A DNA stretch of 64,000 nucleotides from positions 124,001 through 188,000 of the forward strand of contig NZ_RYZH01000001.1 in assembly GCF_003977685.1 (NCBI RefSeq). The letters run 5' to 3'. Position 1 is the stretch's first letter. Each line of letters begins with the position of its first letter. Under the pieces are notes generated by a model. That model saw only the letters and a program-made list of their open reading frames with translations. It was not told the origin of the DNA and did no database searches. Below are positions 46,418-55,800 of this stretch, one piece after another. Both the position numbers and the translations under genes were made by a program. This stretch comes from Tautonia sociabilis. Its GTDB lineage: Bacteria > Planctomycetota > Planctomycetia > Isosphaerales > Isosphaeraceae.

Positions 46418-47452
46418 TCATCGATGGATCATTCCCTCGGTCGGGCTCGACGCGGTGGCGTAGAGCGTTCTCGGGATCCTCCCCGCGCCGCCGGCGAGCC
46501 GGCCGGCCTCGCAGGCGAGGCGCATGGCGTGGGCCATTCGGATCGGGTCGGCCGCCCTGGCGATGCCGGTGTTCAGCAAGACGCCATCGCAGCCCAGCTC
46601 CATGGCGATCGCCACATCGCTGGCGGTCCCGACGCCGGCATCGATGATGACGGGGTAGGCCGGGTCGTCCGCCTTGAGATCCTCCAGGATGATCCGGATG
46701 TTGTTCGGGTTGAGCACTCCCTGTCCGCTGCCAATGGGGCTGCCGGCGGGCATCACGCTGGCGGCGCCGGCGGCCTTCAGGTGGCGGGCCATGACCGGGT
46801 CGTCGCTGGTGTAGCAGAGGACGCTGAAGCCGTCGTTGACGAGCACCTCGGTCGACCGGAGCGTGGCGACCGGGTCGGGCAGCAGGGTGCGGGGGTCGGA
46901 GAGGACTTCCAGCTTCACCCAGTCGGCCCCCGGGTTGCCCAGCCCCTCGAGCAACTCTCGGCCGAGCCGGGCGGTGCGGAGCGCCTCCTCGGCGCTGAAG
47001 CAGCCGGCGGTGTTGGGCAGGATGGTGTAGCGCCGGGGGTCGAGGTAGTCGAGCAGGTTCCGGCCCTCGGCGTCGAACAGCCGCTCGCGGCGGACCGCGA
47101 CGGTCACAACCTCGGCGCCGCTGGCGTCGAGGCAGTCGCGCATCAACTCCATCGAGGCGTACTTGCCCGTGCCGACGAACAGGCGGCTGCGGAAGCGGTG
47201 CGATCCGATCGTCAGCTCGTCGGGGCCGAACGGGCCGGGGGCCTCGTCCGGGGCCCCGCCGCCGACGAGGGTGACGACCTCCACCTCGTCGCCGTCGCTG
47301 AGGGTCGTCTCGGCGTGCCGAACGCGGGGGACGAGCGTCCGGTTGACCTCCACGGCGACGAGTTCGGGCCGCAGGTTCCAGTGCCGGAGCGCCTCGGCCA
47401 CGCTCAGCGGACCGGGGAGTTCTCGACGATCGCCGTTGAGGGTGATGGTCAC
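46418..47452 (-). CDS. thiG: ThiS-ThiG fusion: sulfur carrier and thiazole synthase
   Basis: Builds the thiazole phosphate of thiamine from DXP, dehydroglycine and sulfur carried on ThiS. Residues 1-66 are a ThiS domain ([14 protein letters not shown], ending VTLVGGG). About residue 82 onward is Thi[18 protein letters not shown], the Schiff-base lysine in DWVKLEVL, and APYP-type [20 protein letters not shown]. In separate ThiS the Gly-Gly is the free C-terminus that receives sulfur; here it is internal, so the fusion must be cut or work differently. GTG 47452 with GAGGG upstream fits the ThiS start; ATG 47524 would lie at the predicted transcription start. Confidence 0.92.
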   Translation of the reverse strand: MTITLNGDRRELPGPLSVAEALRHWNLRPELVAVEVNRTLVPRVRHAETTLSDGDEVEVVTLVGGGAPDEAPGPFGPDELTIGSHRFRSRLFVGTGKYASMELMRDCLDASGAEVVTVAVRRERLFDAEGRNLLDYLDPRRYTILPNTAGCFSAEEALRTARLGRELLEGLGNPGADWVKLEVLSDPRTLLPDPVATLRSTEVLVNDGFSVLCYTSDDPVMARHLKAAGAASVMPAGSPIGSGQGVLNPNNIRIILEDLKADDPAYPVIIDAGVGTASDVAIAMELGCDGVLLNTGIARAADPIRMAHAMRLACEAGRLAGGAGRIPRTLYATASSPTEGMIHR

Positions 47453-47490
47453 GGCAACTAGCCCTCGGGGGGGAGGCACGCTGGGAGACG

Positions 47491-47507
47491 GATCGGCCGG
47501 GCCGATC
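47491..47507 (-). promoter_or_regulatory. Hairpin in the thiG leader
   Basis: Perfect arms GATCGGC and GCCGATC around three bases, in the 5' leader between the promoter and the GTG start. No thiamine-pyrophosphate riboswitch boxes were seen around it. Confidence 0.4.
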
Positions 47508-47530
47508 GAAGGTTGCGTCAACATCTGTCC

Positions 47531-47559
47531 ATCGTAGCGCGGCCCGGTGCGGCGGTCAA
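47531..47559 (-). promoter_or_regulatory. Promoter of the ThiS-ThiG gene
   Basis: On the minus strand TTGACC (47554-47559), 17 bases, TACGAT (47531-47536). The start point falls near 47525, so a leader of about 73 bases precedes the GTG at 47452. Confidence 0.65.
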
Positions 47560-47742
47560 GCCGGGCCGAAAACGCTCAAGCCGGCGACCCTCGGCGGTCG
47601 ATGATCGAGAATTGGAAGGCTTGCCGGGCGCGCCGGATCGGGCGCGCTTGGAGCGTCGCATCGAACCGCACTGGCCGATCGGCCCGGGGACTGAGCGTCC
47701 CGGCGCCCGACCGGCCGACTGGCCCCGACCGGGTGATCCCTC

Positions 47743-48714
47743 GTGCCCCATTGGAAGCGACGACGCCCCTTCACGCCCCGAGTCGATTCCCTCGGCTCCC
47801 GGGTGCTGCCTTCGGCCTCGCCAACCGTCGAGATCGTCGGGGATGTCTTGCTCGTCAGCGGGACCGAGGGCCCCGACGCGGTTGAGGTGACGATCCGATC
47901 CGTCCGGTCCCCCCGGGGGGAACTCCCCCTGGTCCGGGTTTCCGGCATCCCCCGGTGGTTCGTGGCAAGGCAGTTCGCCTCGGTCGTCGTCGACGCGAAA
48001 GGCGGAGACGACCTCGTTGCGGTTGACGACCGCGGCCGAGCCGTGTTGCCGATGGGGCTCGTCGGCGGTGACGGGGACGACACGATTCTCGGAGGCTCCG
48101 GGGCCGATGTCCTGATCGGCGGCCCCGGCTCCGATGCGATTTTCGGCCGAGGAGGGCTGGACCTCATCGACGGCGGCCCAGGGACCGACCTCATCGACGG
48201 CGTCCCCGAGCCGGCTCCGCTCGAGGATTCCTCGGGGCCGGTGCCGGCGCCGGAACCGGAGCCTGCTTCGTCCTCACCATTCGCCGAGCCGACGCCCCTG
48301 GCCTCTCCCCCGGTCCCGGACGACTTCGGCCTCCAGGTCATGATCGACCGGACCAACCAGGCCCGAGTCGACGCCGGGCTGGCCCCGCTCGAGGTCGATC
48401 CCAGGTTGCAGGAGGCGGCTCGGATCCAGGCGGAGAACATGGCCCGGCTCGGCCGGCTCTCCCATGATCAGACCGAGACCGGTACGCCGACCCTGGAAGA
48501 TCGCGCCCGGGCCGTCGGCTACGCGTTCTCGGCCATCGGCGAGAACATCGGCTTCAATTACGACTCCCCCGCCCTGGCCGTCGACGGCTGGCTCGCTTCC
48601 GATGGGCACCGGCGCAACCTCCTGGACGACTCGTACGAGCAACTCGGCGTCGCGATTGCCACCGACGCGGTCGGGAGGCCGTACTACGTCCAGGTCTTCG
48701 GCCGTCCCGAGTGA
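47743..48714 (+). CDS. Secreted RTX-repeat and CAP-domain protein
   Basis: A 323-residue protein in three parts. The N-terminus (RRRPFTPRVDSLGSRVLPSA, residues 6-25) resembles the export or surface motif common at the start of planctomycete extracellular proteins. Residues about 108-153 hold calcium-binding nonapeptides (GGDGDDTI, GGSGADVL, GGPGSDAI, GGPGTDLI). After a proline-rich linker comes a CAP/SCP domain (about 199-322) with SHDQTETG, GENIGF and DGHRRNLLDD. CAP domains occur in secreted proteins of many bacteria; some bind or cut ligands. GTG 47743 is the only fitting start. Confidence 0.88.
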   Translation: MPHWKRRRPFTPRVDSLGSRVLPSASPTVEIVGDVLLVSGTEGPDAVEVTIRSVRSPRGELPLVRVSGIPRWFVARQFASVVVDAKGGDDLVAVDDRGRAVLPMGLVGGDGDDTILGGSGADVLIGGPGSDAIFGRGGLDLIDGGPGTDLIDGVPEPAPLEDSSGPVPAPEPEPASSSPFAEPTPLASPPVPDDFGLQVMIDRTNQARVDAGLAPLEVDPRLQEAARIQAENMARLGRLSHDQTETGTPTLEDRARAVGYAFSAIGENIGFNYDSPALAVDGWLASDGHRRNLLDDSYEQLGVAIATDAVGRPYYVQVFGRPE

Positions 48715-48834
48715 TCCGCCGAGGGGGATTGTCGCAAGATCGCAGTCTGCTGACCTCGGGGTTGACCGATTCGACAGGGACGGAAGGACAGGTTGGGCGG
48801 GGGCGATCGAAGCGAGAGACAGAGAAACCGAAAT

Positions 48835-48910
48835 CAGAACGCAGAACGCAGAATGCAGAACGCAGAACGCAGAATGCAGAACGCAGAACGCAGAACGCAG
48901 AACGCAGAAA
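48835..48910. repeat. Heptanucleotide tandem repeat GCAGAAY
   Basis: Ten 7-base units from 48841 to 48910, preceded by a partial CAGAAC. The base at position 7 varies as C, T, C, C, T, C, C, C, C, A. The unit is purine-rich on the plus strand and unlike the GC-rich surroundings. Seven is not a multiple of three, so it is not tuned for protein coding. Such arrays can arise by slippage; no function is evident. Confidence 0.9.
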
Positions 48911-49034
48911 TCGCGGTCTGATGCAACGGCGACCGTCACGGCCTCACGTCCGAGACGGTCAGCGCCAAACACACCGGACACAAGGGAAAGGGCCAGGAAC
49001 GCGACACGTCCTCGCCGAAGTGATCGGGGCGGGA

Positions 49035-49063
49035 TACCGGGCGGTGTGTCCGCCCGGTACAAT
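49035..49063 (+). promoter_or_regulatory. Palindrome abutting the DUF72 -10 box
   Basis: Arms TACCGGGCGG (49035-49044) and CCGCCCGGTA (49050-49059) around TGTGT. The right arm overlaps the -10 box TACAAT (49058-49063). Six bases separate TACAAT from the DUF72 ATG at 49070, so the message could begin at or near the ATG (leaderless). The palindrome covers the -35 area and would suit a repressor. Confidence 0.55.
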
Positions 49064-49069
49064 GGAAGG

Positions 49070-49924
49070 ATGAACAGCTCGATCGAGCACCCGCTTCTGA
49101 TCGGTTGCAGCGGCTGGAGCTACCCGGACTGGCTCGGGCCGTTCTACCCGCCCGGCCTGCACGAGGGGGACTTCCTGGAGTATTACGCCGATCGCTTCCC
49201 GATCGTCGAGGTCGACAGCACGTTCTACCGGCCCCCCTCGGCCCGGATGGTGAGGTCCTGGCGCGATCGGACGCCGGACCAGTTCACGTTCGCCCTCAAG
49301 GTGCCTCGGGTCATCACGCACGAGAAGCTGCTGAAGGGGTGCGAGGAGGAGGTTGATGGCTTCGTCTCTTCCCTCGAGCCGCTGGGCGAGAAGCTTGCGT
49401 GCGCCTTGCTGCAGATGGGGTACTTCAACCGTTCGGCCTTCGGGACCCGAGACGAGTTTCTGGAGGTGCTCGACCGCTTCCTCTCGCGATGGCCGATGAG
49501 TCGGGTGCCGTTGGCGGTCGAGGTGCGCAACGCTCAGTGGGTCGGGCCCGAACTGGCCGGGGTGCTCGAGGCCCACGGGGCGGCCCTGACCTTGACCGAA
49601 CAGGCTTGGATGCCCTCCCCCCGCGAGGTGGCCGATCGGATCGACCCGGTCACTGGCCCCTTCGCCTTCGTCCGCCTGCTCGGGGATCGGCAGGGGATCG
49701 AGCGGATCACGACCACCTGGGACCGGATCGTGATCGATCGCTCGGCCGAGCTGGCTGAGACGGCCGGGGTGATCCGGCAGCTGGTCCGTCGCGTTCCGGT
49801 CTTCGTCTTTGCGAACAACCACTACGCGGGATTTTCCCCCGAGACGGCCCGGCAGCTCCGGGGTCTGCTCGGGCTTCCCGAGCCGACTCCCCCCGATCGG
49901 CCCCGGCGGACTCTCTTCGATTGA
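49070..49924 (+). CDS. DUF72 family protein
   Basis: A 284-residue TIM-barrel protein with the family marks LIGCSGWSYPDWLGPFYP, YYADRFPIVEVDSTFYRPP, FTFALKVPRVITHEK and FVFANNHYAGFSPETA. DUF72 proteins occur in all domains and have no proven reaction; some structures suggest a nuclease- or sugar-related fold. The ATG at 49070 begins the family N-terminus and is only six bases after the -10 box. Confidence 0.9.
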   Translation: MNSSIEHPLLIGCSGWSYPDWLGPFYPPGLHEGDFLEYYADRFPIVEVDSTFYRPPSARMVRSWRDRTPDQFTFALKVPRVITHEKLLKGCEEEVDGFVSSLEPLGEKLACALLQMGYFNRSAFGTRDEFLEVLDRFLSRWPMSRVPLAVEVRNAQWVGPELAGVLEAHGAALTLTEQAWMPSPREVADRIDPVTGPFAFVRLLGDRQGIERITTTWDRIVIDRSAELAETAGVIRQLVRRVPVFVFANNHYAGFSPETARQLRGLLGLPEPTPPDRPRRTLFD

Positions 49925-50271
49925 GGAGAGGGAGACGGCGGACCCCGGCACGGCCGAGGGCTTGCTGAAATCGCCCAATCGCCCGGGGGGCTTTCCTCCA
50001 GGACGGGGCGGTGGGCACAATTGGATCGGTTGTCTTGTCCTGTTCAACCGATTCCGAGCGAATCCCGGCCCGCGCCATCGATCGGAGGGCCATAATCGAC
50101 CGTCCCGACACCCTCCCGGGGGTCGGGGGCACGTCTGCCGCGTCCGATGGGCCGTCCGGCCCGAGCCTCGACGTCCCGGTGCATGGCCGCGCCGGCACCG
50201 ATGTCCACGCTCGACCCCTCCTCCCGTCGGGACGCGGGGGAGGGTGGGGGATGACATCCCCTGGAGATCCC
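49925..50271. other. Gene-free gap with one inverted repeat
   Basis: A 347-base gap after the DUF72 gene. It contains the inverted repeat ATCGGTTG (50025-50032) and CAACCGAT (50045-50052) with a 12-base loop in a locally AT-richer stretch, and a CATAAT box near 50091 that could be a weak -10. Nothing else is recognised. Confidence 0.5.
50025..50052. promoter_or_regulatory. Inverted repeat in the gap after DUF72
   Basis: Eight-base arms ATCGGTTG and CAACCGAT, 12-base loop. It could be an operator for the small gene at 50272 or a structured transcript end. Confidence 0.3.
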
Positions 50272-50547
50272 ATGACTCCACACTTCGACCTCGACCTGAG
50301 CCGTCGGCTCTTCGGGCTGCTCGATCCGGATCTTGTGGGCCTGCCGCCGGCCTTCGCGGCTCGGGTCCACCTGCACCGTCGGGGGTGGTCGACCAGCCAG
50401 GCGATTGTCGCCGGAGGACGCAAGCACATCGCCACGGCGAGCAAGGACGGCCAACGGATCCGATGCCAGGCCGAGCGGCCCGAGGCCGCCTGGTGGCAGG
50501 TCCTCGGCTCGGCCGTCCCCGAGGCCTTCGCCGGGCAGCAGGGCTGA
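50272..50547 (+). CDS. Small hypothetical protein, 91 residues
   Basis: A 91-residue soluble protein (PHFDLDLSRRLFGLLDPDL at the start, AWWQVLGSAVPEAFAG near the end) of no family I know. GGAG lies six bases before ATG 50272; an upstream in-frame ATG at 50251 after GGAGGG would add seven residues. It runs toward deoC with 28 bases between the stops. A real small gene is likely but not certain. Confidence 0.5.
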   Translation: MTPHFDLDLSRRLFGLLDPDLVGLPPAFAARVHLHRRGWSTSQAIVAGGRKHIATASKDGQRIRCQAERPEAAWWQVLGSAVPEAFAGQQG

Positions 50548-50575
50548 CGGCCCCGATCGCTCCGGTTCGAGCCGA

Positions 50576-51304
50576 TCAGTACCCGGCCGGGATGCCCAGG
50601 GAGTGTTCGGCCCGGATCGGCTCCAGTCCGAGCCGGATCCGGCATTCATCGAGAATGTCCTTTGTTCGGCTGGCACCCACCCGGGTGACGCCAAGCTCCC
50701 GGACCGCGAGCAGCCCGTCCAGGTCCCGGACCCCGCCGGCGGCCTTCACCTGGACGTGGGAGGGGCAGTGCGCCCGCATCAGGCGGAGGTCGTCATGCGT
50801 GGCTCCTCCGCTGCCGTAGCCGGTCGAGGTCTTCACCCAGTCGGCGCCCAGCTCGCCGCAAAGCTCGCACAGGCGGATCTTGCGGTCGTCCGGGAGGTAG
50901 CAGTTCTCGAAGATCACCTTCACCTTGCGCCCGGAGGCGTGGGCGACCTCGATCACGGCCTGGATGTCGTCCCGCACGTAGTCCCAGTCGCCGCTGAGGA
51001 CCTTCGAGATGTTGACGACCATATCCAGTTCCTGGCCGCCGTCGGCGACGGCCCGTTCGGCCTCGGCGCGCTTGATGGCGGTGGTGTGTCCGCCGTGGGG
51101 GAAGCCGATCGTCGTGCTCGGCTGCACGGTGCTCCCGGCGAGGATCTCAGCGCATCGGGCCAGCGCATAGGGCATGATGCAGACGCTCGCCACGTCGAAC
51201 GCCCGAGCCAGCCGGCAGCCGGCCTCCAGCTCGGCGGTGGTGAGCGTGGGGTTGAGCAGCGAGTGGTCGATCATCTTGGCGATGTCGCCGTAAGAATAGT
51301 CCAT
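50576..51304 (-). CDS. deoC: Deoxyribose-phosphate aldolase
   Basis: Cleaves 2-deoxyribose-5-phosphate to glyceraldehyde-3-phosphate and acetaldehyde, the last step of deoxynucleoside breakdown. The 242-residue barrel has the Schiff-base lysine in WVKTSTGYGSGGAT and a second lysine in VQVKAAGG, with DMVVNISKVL in between. It complements the nucleoside phosphorylases and transporter of 15-22 kb, though it is unlinked to them. Its stop faces the small gene at 50272. Confidence 0.95.
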   Translation of the reverse strand: MDYSYGDIAKMIDHSLLNPTLTTAELEAGCRLARAFDVASVCIMPYALARCAEILAGSTVQPSTTIGFPHGGHTTAIKRAEAERAVADGGQELDMVVNISKVLSGDWDYVRDDIQAVIEVAHASGRKVKVIFENCYLPDDRKIRLCELCGELGADWVKTSTGYGSGGATHDDLRLMRAHCPSHVQVKAAGGVRDLDGLLAVRELGVTRVGASRTKDILDECRIRLGLEPIRAEHSLGIPAGY

Positions 51305-51367
51305 CGCGCGTTCCTCTCCGGGAAGACTCGGCCCGTCTTGGACTCGAGCGGCCTCGTGGACGGCGGC

Positions 51368-52699
51368 CTAATCGACCCGACCCCAGTCCCGGCGTCCCCT
51401 GGGTTCGTCCCGATCGCCGATCTTGGGGGCGGAATCACCTGCGCCTCGGGCCGAGATTCTATCACGACGGTCGATTCCCGGGCGAACCTCGCGACGACGC
51501 CGATTCGTCGATGCCCCCTCGACAAAAGCTCGGCCGGCCCTGGCCCACCCGGGAGGCCCAGGCCAGCAGGCTCGGAGCCGGGCCGCGAGGCCGACCGCCG
51601 CGAGGCCGAGCAGGGTGGATTGGCGGACCGGGGGCGGTTCCTCGGCGGCAGACGATCCGGGGAGATCGTCCGGCCTCCACGGGGGGGGAGGCGCGCCCCA
51701 GATCGCCAACGGGTCGATCGGCTCATCGAGACCGTAGGAGAACCGATCCGGCTCGGAGATCGGGGGGCCGCCGGCCTCGCCGAGCGTCGTCCCGGCGCCG
51801 ATCCAGGGGACCGGGGACTCCGGGTCGCGCACCGTTCGGGGGATGAGGATCGTCACCATCGCCATCCGGTCCGAGCCCGAGAGGGAGACGACCGAGGTTT
51901 CCTCTGTGATCGTCTCCCTGGCGGCCCGGCCGGCAAGCGGCTCGATCCCCAGCGAGGAGGTCAAGGTGAAGACGTTCGATTCCCGAAGCTCCTCGGCCTC
52001 CTCCTCCAGGGGGACTTCGAGCTCGAGCATCTCGATGATCGCATCGACATCGATCGCATCGCCGATGGCGGCCCGAATCGTCAGGCTTCTGGCCTTCGAG
52101 AGGGGTCGGGACTGTGTTTGCTCCGCCTGGCTGATGCTGGTCGAGCTGATCCCCGCGGACGCGGCGTCTCGGTCAGGCTGGTTGTTGGGGACGAGGCTGA
52201 TCGCCTGCCCCCGACTGTTGCCCTGGCGGGCGGCCGCCGGGCCGAGGTTCGCTCCCGGGCCAAGGCTCGCGGTGGCGATCGTGCCGGTTTGACCCGGGGG
52301 GAGGAGGGCGGTTCCGGTCGGGAGGAGGGACTGCCCCTTGGTTCGGTCGATCTGGTCGGCTCGGATCGTCGAGCGATCGAGATCGCTTCCTCCGAGTGCC
52401 GCCAGGGGGAGCAAGGCCCGGGAGACGAAGTCGGAGCGCTCGGGAGCATCCTCGGAGGCCTCGCGCTCGTCGAGGGGGGCCGTTTCGGAGGCGCCCGGCG
52501 GATCCGACGAAGCCGCGGAGAGCGAGTCGACCGCGGGAATCGCCCTCGGGCCGAGTCGGTCGACCGTGGGGAGCCACCGGAGCCGACGGCGGTTCGGCCG
52601 CCTTCCCTTCCCTCGGAGCCGATCGACCAGGAGGCCCCTCGCGACGGCCCCCGTCGAGCGAGCGGAGTCGGCAGGAGTCGGTTCGCGTCGAACGAACAT
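51368..52699 (-). CDS. Low-complexity protein with surface-type N-terminus
   Basis: A 443-residue protein rich in Ala, Pro, Arg, Ser and Glu with no domain I recognise. Residues about 33-57 (RRPNRRRLRWLPTVDRLGPRAIPA) resemble the planctomycete export or surface motif seen in the CAP protein. A central part has acidic helices (IIEMLELEVPLEEEAEELRE). One moderately hydrophobic stretch lies near the end (STLLGLAAVGLAARL) followed by a basic tail, which could be a C-terminal anchor. ATG 52699 has AGGAGG-type sequence upstream. It is 113 bases past the kinase gene on the same strand. Confidence 0.65.
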   Translation of the reverse strand: MFVRREPTPADSARSTGAVARGLLVDRLRGKGRRPNRRRLRWLPTVDRLGPRAIPAVDSLSAASSDPPGASETAPLDEREASEDAPERSDFVSRALLPLAALGGSDLDRSTIRADQIDRTKGQSLLPTGTALLPPGQTGTIATASLGPGANLGPAAARQGNSRGQAISLVPNNQPDRDAASAGISSTSISQAEQTQSRPLSKARSLTIRAAIGDAIDVDAIIEMLELEVPLEEEAEELRESNVFTLTSSLGIEPLAGRAARETITEETSVVSLSGSDRMAMVTILIPRTVRDPESPVPWIGAGTTLGEAGGPPISEPDRFSYGLDEPIDPLAIWGAPPPPWRPDDLPGSSAAEEPPPVRQSTLLGLAAVGLAARLRACWPGPPGWARAGRAFVEGASTNRRRREVRPGIDRRDRISARGAGDSAPKIGDRDEPRGRRDWGRVD

Positions 52700-52812
52700 G
52701 GCAGGTCCTCCCTCGATCCGATTTCGGGGTGTCGTCTCCCGGTCGCTGGCGACCGGCCGGGTCCCGGGCGCTTCGGGGGGGCGACGGCCGACCGGCGGTG
52801 ATCGGACGGCTC

Positions 52813-55800
52813 TCACGTCCGGGGGGGCGCCGGCGGCGGGTTCGACGGGGCCGGCGGACGACGGATCGATCCTGGCAGGCCGAGGATCGGCTCCAGGAGG
52901 GGGTCGGCCTCGATCATCTCCCGGAAGGAGGCGCGGCGATCCGAGGGCATGGACCGGATCGCCCGATCCAGGTAGAGGGCCGCCCGTTTCGTGTAGGCGT
53001 CTCGGGCGGCCACGAACTGCCTCATCCGGGCCAGGCTCGGGTTTCCCTCGGCCCGGTACTGCTCCCCGAGGGCCTGCACGGCCAGGGCCAGGATCCGCAC
53101 GGCGTTGTAGTCGAGCCGGGGGCCGGCCGGCCCGAGCGCCAGCGCCTTCTCGGCATCGGCGACCGCGTCCCGGACGGCGAGCTCGACGAGCCGACGGGAG
53201 TCGGGGACCTTCTCTTCGTCCGGCGGACTGGTCGCCTCCAGCGCCGAGAGCAGGGTGGCGAAGCCCCGGCCGACGAGGGCCTCGGGCTCGTCGGGATCGA
53301 GCCCGGCCGCCCGGTCGAAATCGCCGACGGCCAGCCGGACGGCCTTCGTCTCCACGAACAGCCAGCCCCGGGCGACGAGGGTCCTGGCGTCGGGGGCCAT
53401 CTCCAGGGCGATGGTGTAGTCGGCGATCGCCCCCTCGGCGTCCCCGAGCTTGGACCGGAGCAGGCCCCGGACCTTGAAGATCTCCGCGTCCGCCGCACCG
53501 CCCCGGACGACCTCGTCGAGCGATTCGATCGCCTCCCGGTAGCGCCCGGAGGAATCCTCGGCCTCCGAGCCGACGAGCTTCACCAGCAAGACGGCTCGGA
53601 GGCGATGGGCCTCGGCCCGATCCGGCGCCAGGGACAGCGCACGGTCGATGGCCTCGAGCGCCGCCGAGAGGTCCCCCCGCTCCTGCTGGATGCGGCCGAC
53701 GGTCAGCCAGTCGTCGGCGACCTCGACCGACGAGGCGTCGGGAGGCAGGAGACGGAGGGTCCGTTCGAGGTCGGCCAGGGCGCCGTCGAGGTCGCCTCCG
53801 CTCCGGCGCAGGTGGGAGCGACGCCGGTAGAGGATGGGCTGCCCCGGCTCAAGCGCGATGGCCCGGTCGATCTGGCGGAGGGCGCCGTCGAGGTCGCCCA
53901 GTTTCTCCAGGAGTGAGCACAGATTGACGAAGGCCGGGTAGCCCTCCGGCCGCAGGCGGATCGCCTCCTGGAGATCGGACTTCGCTTCCTCGTACCTCCC
54001 CTGATCGATCCGGAGCGTGCCCCGGGTGAGCAGCAAGTTGTACCTGGTCAGCTCGTCGGGCTTTCCCCCCTGGGGAGGGCCGTCGGCGATGAGGGTCGCG
54101 GCCTCTCCCAGGTCGGCCTCGGCCGCCGGGAGGTCGCCGCGGCCGTAATGGGAGACGCTGCGGAGCAGGTACAGCCAGGCGAAGCCCGGCCGCTGGGACA
54201 GGCAGAAGTTCAGGTGGGCCTCGGCGGCGTCCCAGCGCCGAAGCTTGATGAAGCTGGCCGCCAGGCCGTAGTGGGCCCAGAAGTGCTCGGGATCCAGGCG
54301 GATCGCCTGGCCGAGCAGCGCGATGGCCCCCTCGGGGTCCCGTTCCCAGACCTCCCCCTCGATGCCCAGCAGGAAGTAGTCGATCGCGGCGGTGGGCTCC
54401 AGCGACTCGGCCCTCGAGCGCTCGTCTCGGGCCTCGTCGAGGTCGCCGATCGCCTCCAGGTACTCGGCCCGGCGGCGGTGGAAGGATCGGGTCGACAGAC
54501 CGAGGGACTGGGCGGCGTCGAGCGTTCGCAGGGCCTCCTCGGCCTGAGGGGAATCGGGCGGCCCTCCTCGAGGAGGATGGCCGACCCGGAACCTGCGGTC
54601 GGCCAGGATCAAGAGCAGCTCGTAGCATTGTGTCCGGACGCGGCCGCGCTCCTCCGGCCCCAGCGCATCCAGCTCCGAGGCCGCCAGGCCCCCCGACTCG
54701 ACGGTAAGGCCGTAGAGCCCCAGCGCCCGAGCGATCAGCTCCTCCAGCGAGCCGTCCGGGGCGTCTCGACCCTCGGTGAACGCGAAGGTGCGGTAGAGGG
54801 CCTCATCGTGGAGTTCGGAGAACTCCTCGAGCTGACGGAGGGCCTCCCGGGACCGGCGGTCCTGCTCGGACTGCTCGGCCTTCTCGGCCAGGAGCCGCTC
54901 AACCCGGATGAGCCGAGCGGTGACTTCCTCGCCGAGCGGCCTCGACTCGGGGGAGGGCCCCATCATCGCCAAGGCCGCCGAGTACCAGGACTTCGCCTCC
55001 TCCCAGCGACGATCCGACCAGGCGGCTTCCCCCTTCAGGACGGCCTCCTGGATCTCGGCCTTGCGCCGCAACTGCTGATGCTGGTAGCGGACGTGTGAGG
55101 CGTACACCATCAGCAGGCTGAATAGAGCAACGGTGCTGGCGACGGCCAGCGCGGCGTAGGCCGGCCGGCGTCGCATCCACTTCAGGGCCCGGACACCAGG
55201 GCCGACCCGACGGGCCAGGATCGGCTCGCGGTCGAGGAAGCGGCGCAGGTCCTCGGCCAGGTCCTCGGCCCGGGAGTACCGCCGGTTCTGGTCCTTGCTC
55301 AGGCACTTCAGGCAGATCGTCTCCAGGTCTCGGGGCAGCCTGGGCCGCAGCCGGGCTGGGGGCACGGGCTCCTGCTCGATGACCTGGCGGAGCGTCTCGC
55401 CGATGGTGGAGCCCTTGAAGGGCGGCCGGCCGGTAAGCATCTCGTAGAGGATCGCCCCGAGCGCGTAGACGTCGGCCCGGGGGCCGATCTCCCGGGAGAG
55501 GCCCCGGGCCTGCTCCGGCGCCATGTAGCAGGGCGTTCCCTTGATCTCGCCGCTGAGGCTCAGGCGAGACGCGTCTCGGGTGAGCTTGGCCAGGCCGAAG
55601 TCGGTGATCCGGGGCGTGTCCGGGTCGACCAGCAGCACGTTGGCCGGCTTCAGGTCGCGGTGGACGATCCCCGCCTCGTGGGCCGCCTGGACCGCCCGGG
55701 CCAGGGTCAGGACCATCCGGGCCGACCGGTCGGGGGGCTGCGGATTGCCCGACAACTCCCGGGCCAGGCTGCCGCCCCCGATGTATTCCATCGAGATGAA

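Larger units (their letters stand above)
48715..49069. other. Intergenic region with heptamer repeat and palindromic promoter
   Basis: This 355-base gap lies between the CAP-protein gene and the DUF72 gene. It holds the GCAGAAY tandem repeat (48835-48910), a featureless stretch rich in CG, and a promoter with a perfect 10-base inverted repeat just before the DUF72 start. No convincing gene is present; the repeat would code a Cys/Val/Leu repeat on the minus strand, which looks accidental. Confidence 0.7.

Noticed and set aside
44171-47461. A 1096-codon plus-strand open frame opposite the DinG and thiG genes
   Set aside because: GC-rich sequence keeps the opposite frame open; the minus strand holds two clear protein families, and the plus frame shows no recognisable domain.
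47525-47742. Thiamine-pyrophosphate riboswitch
   Set aside because: No thi-box motif or matching stems were seen; only the promoter and a small hairpin lie near.
48835-48910. CRISPR array
   Set aside because: The 7-base units are contiguous without spacers; a CRISPR would have 25-40-base repeats separated by unique spacers and Cas genes nearby.
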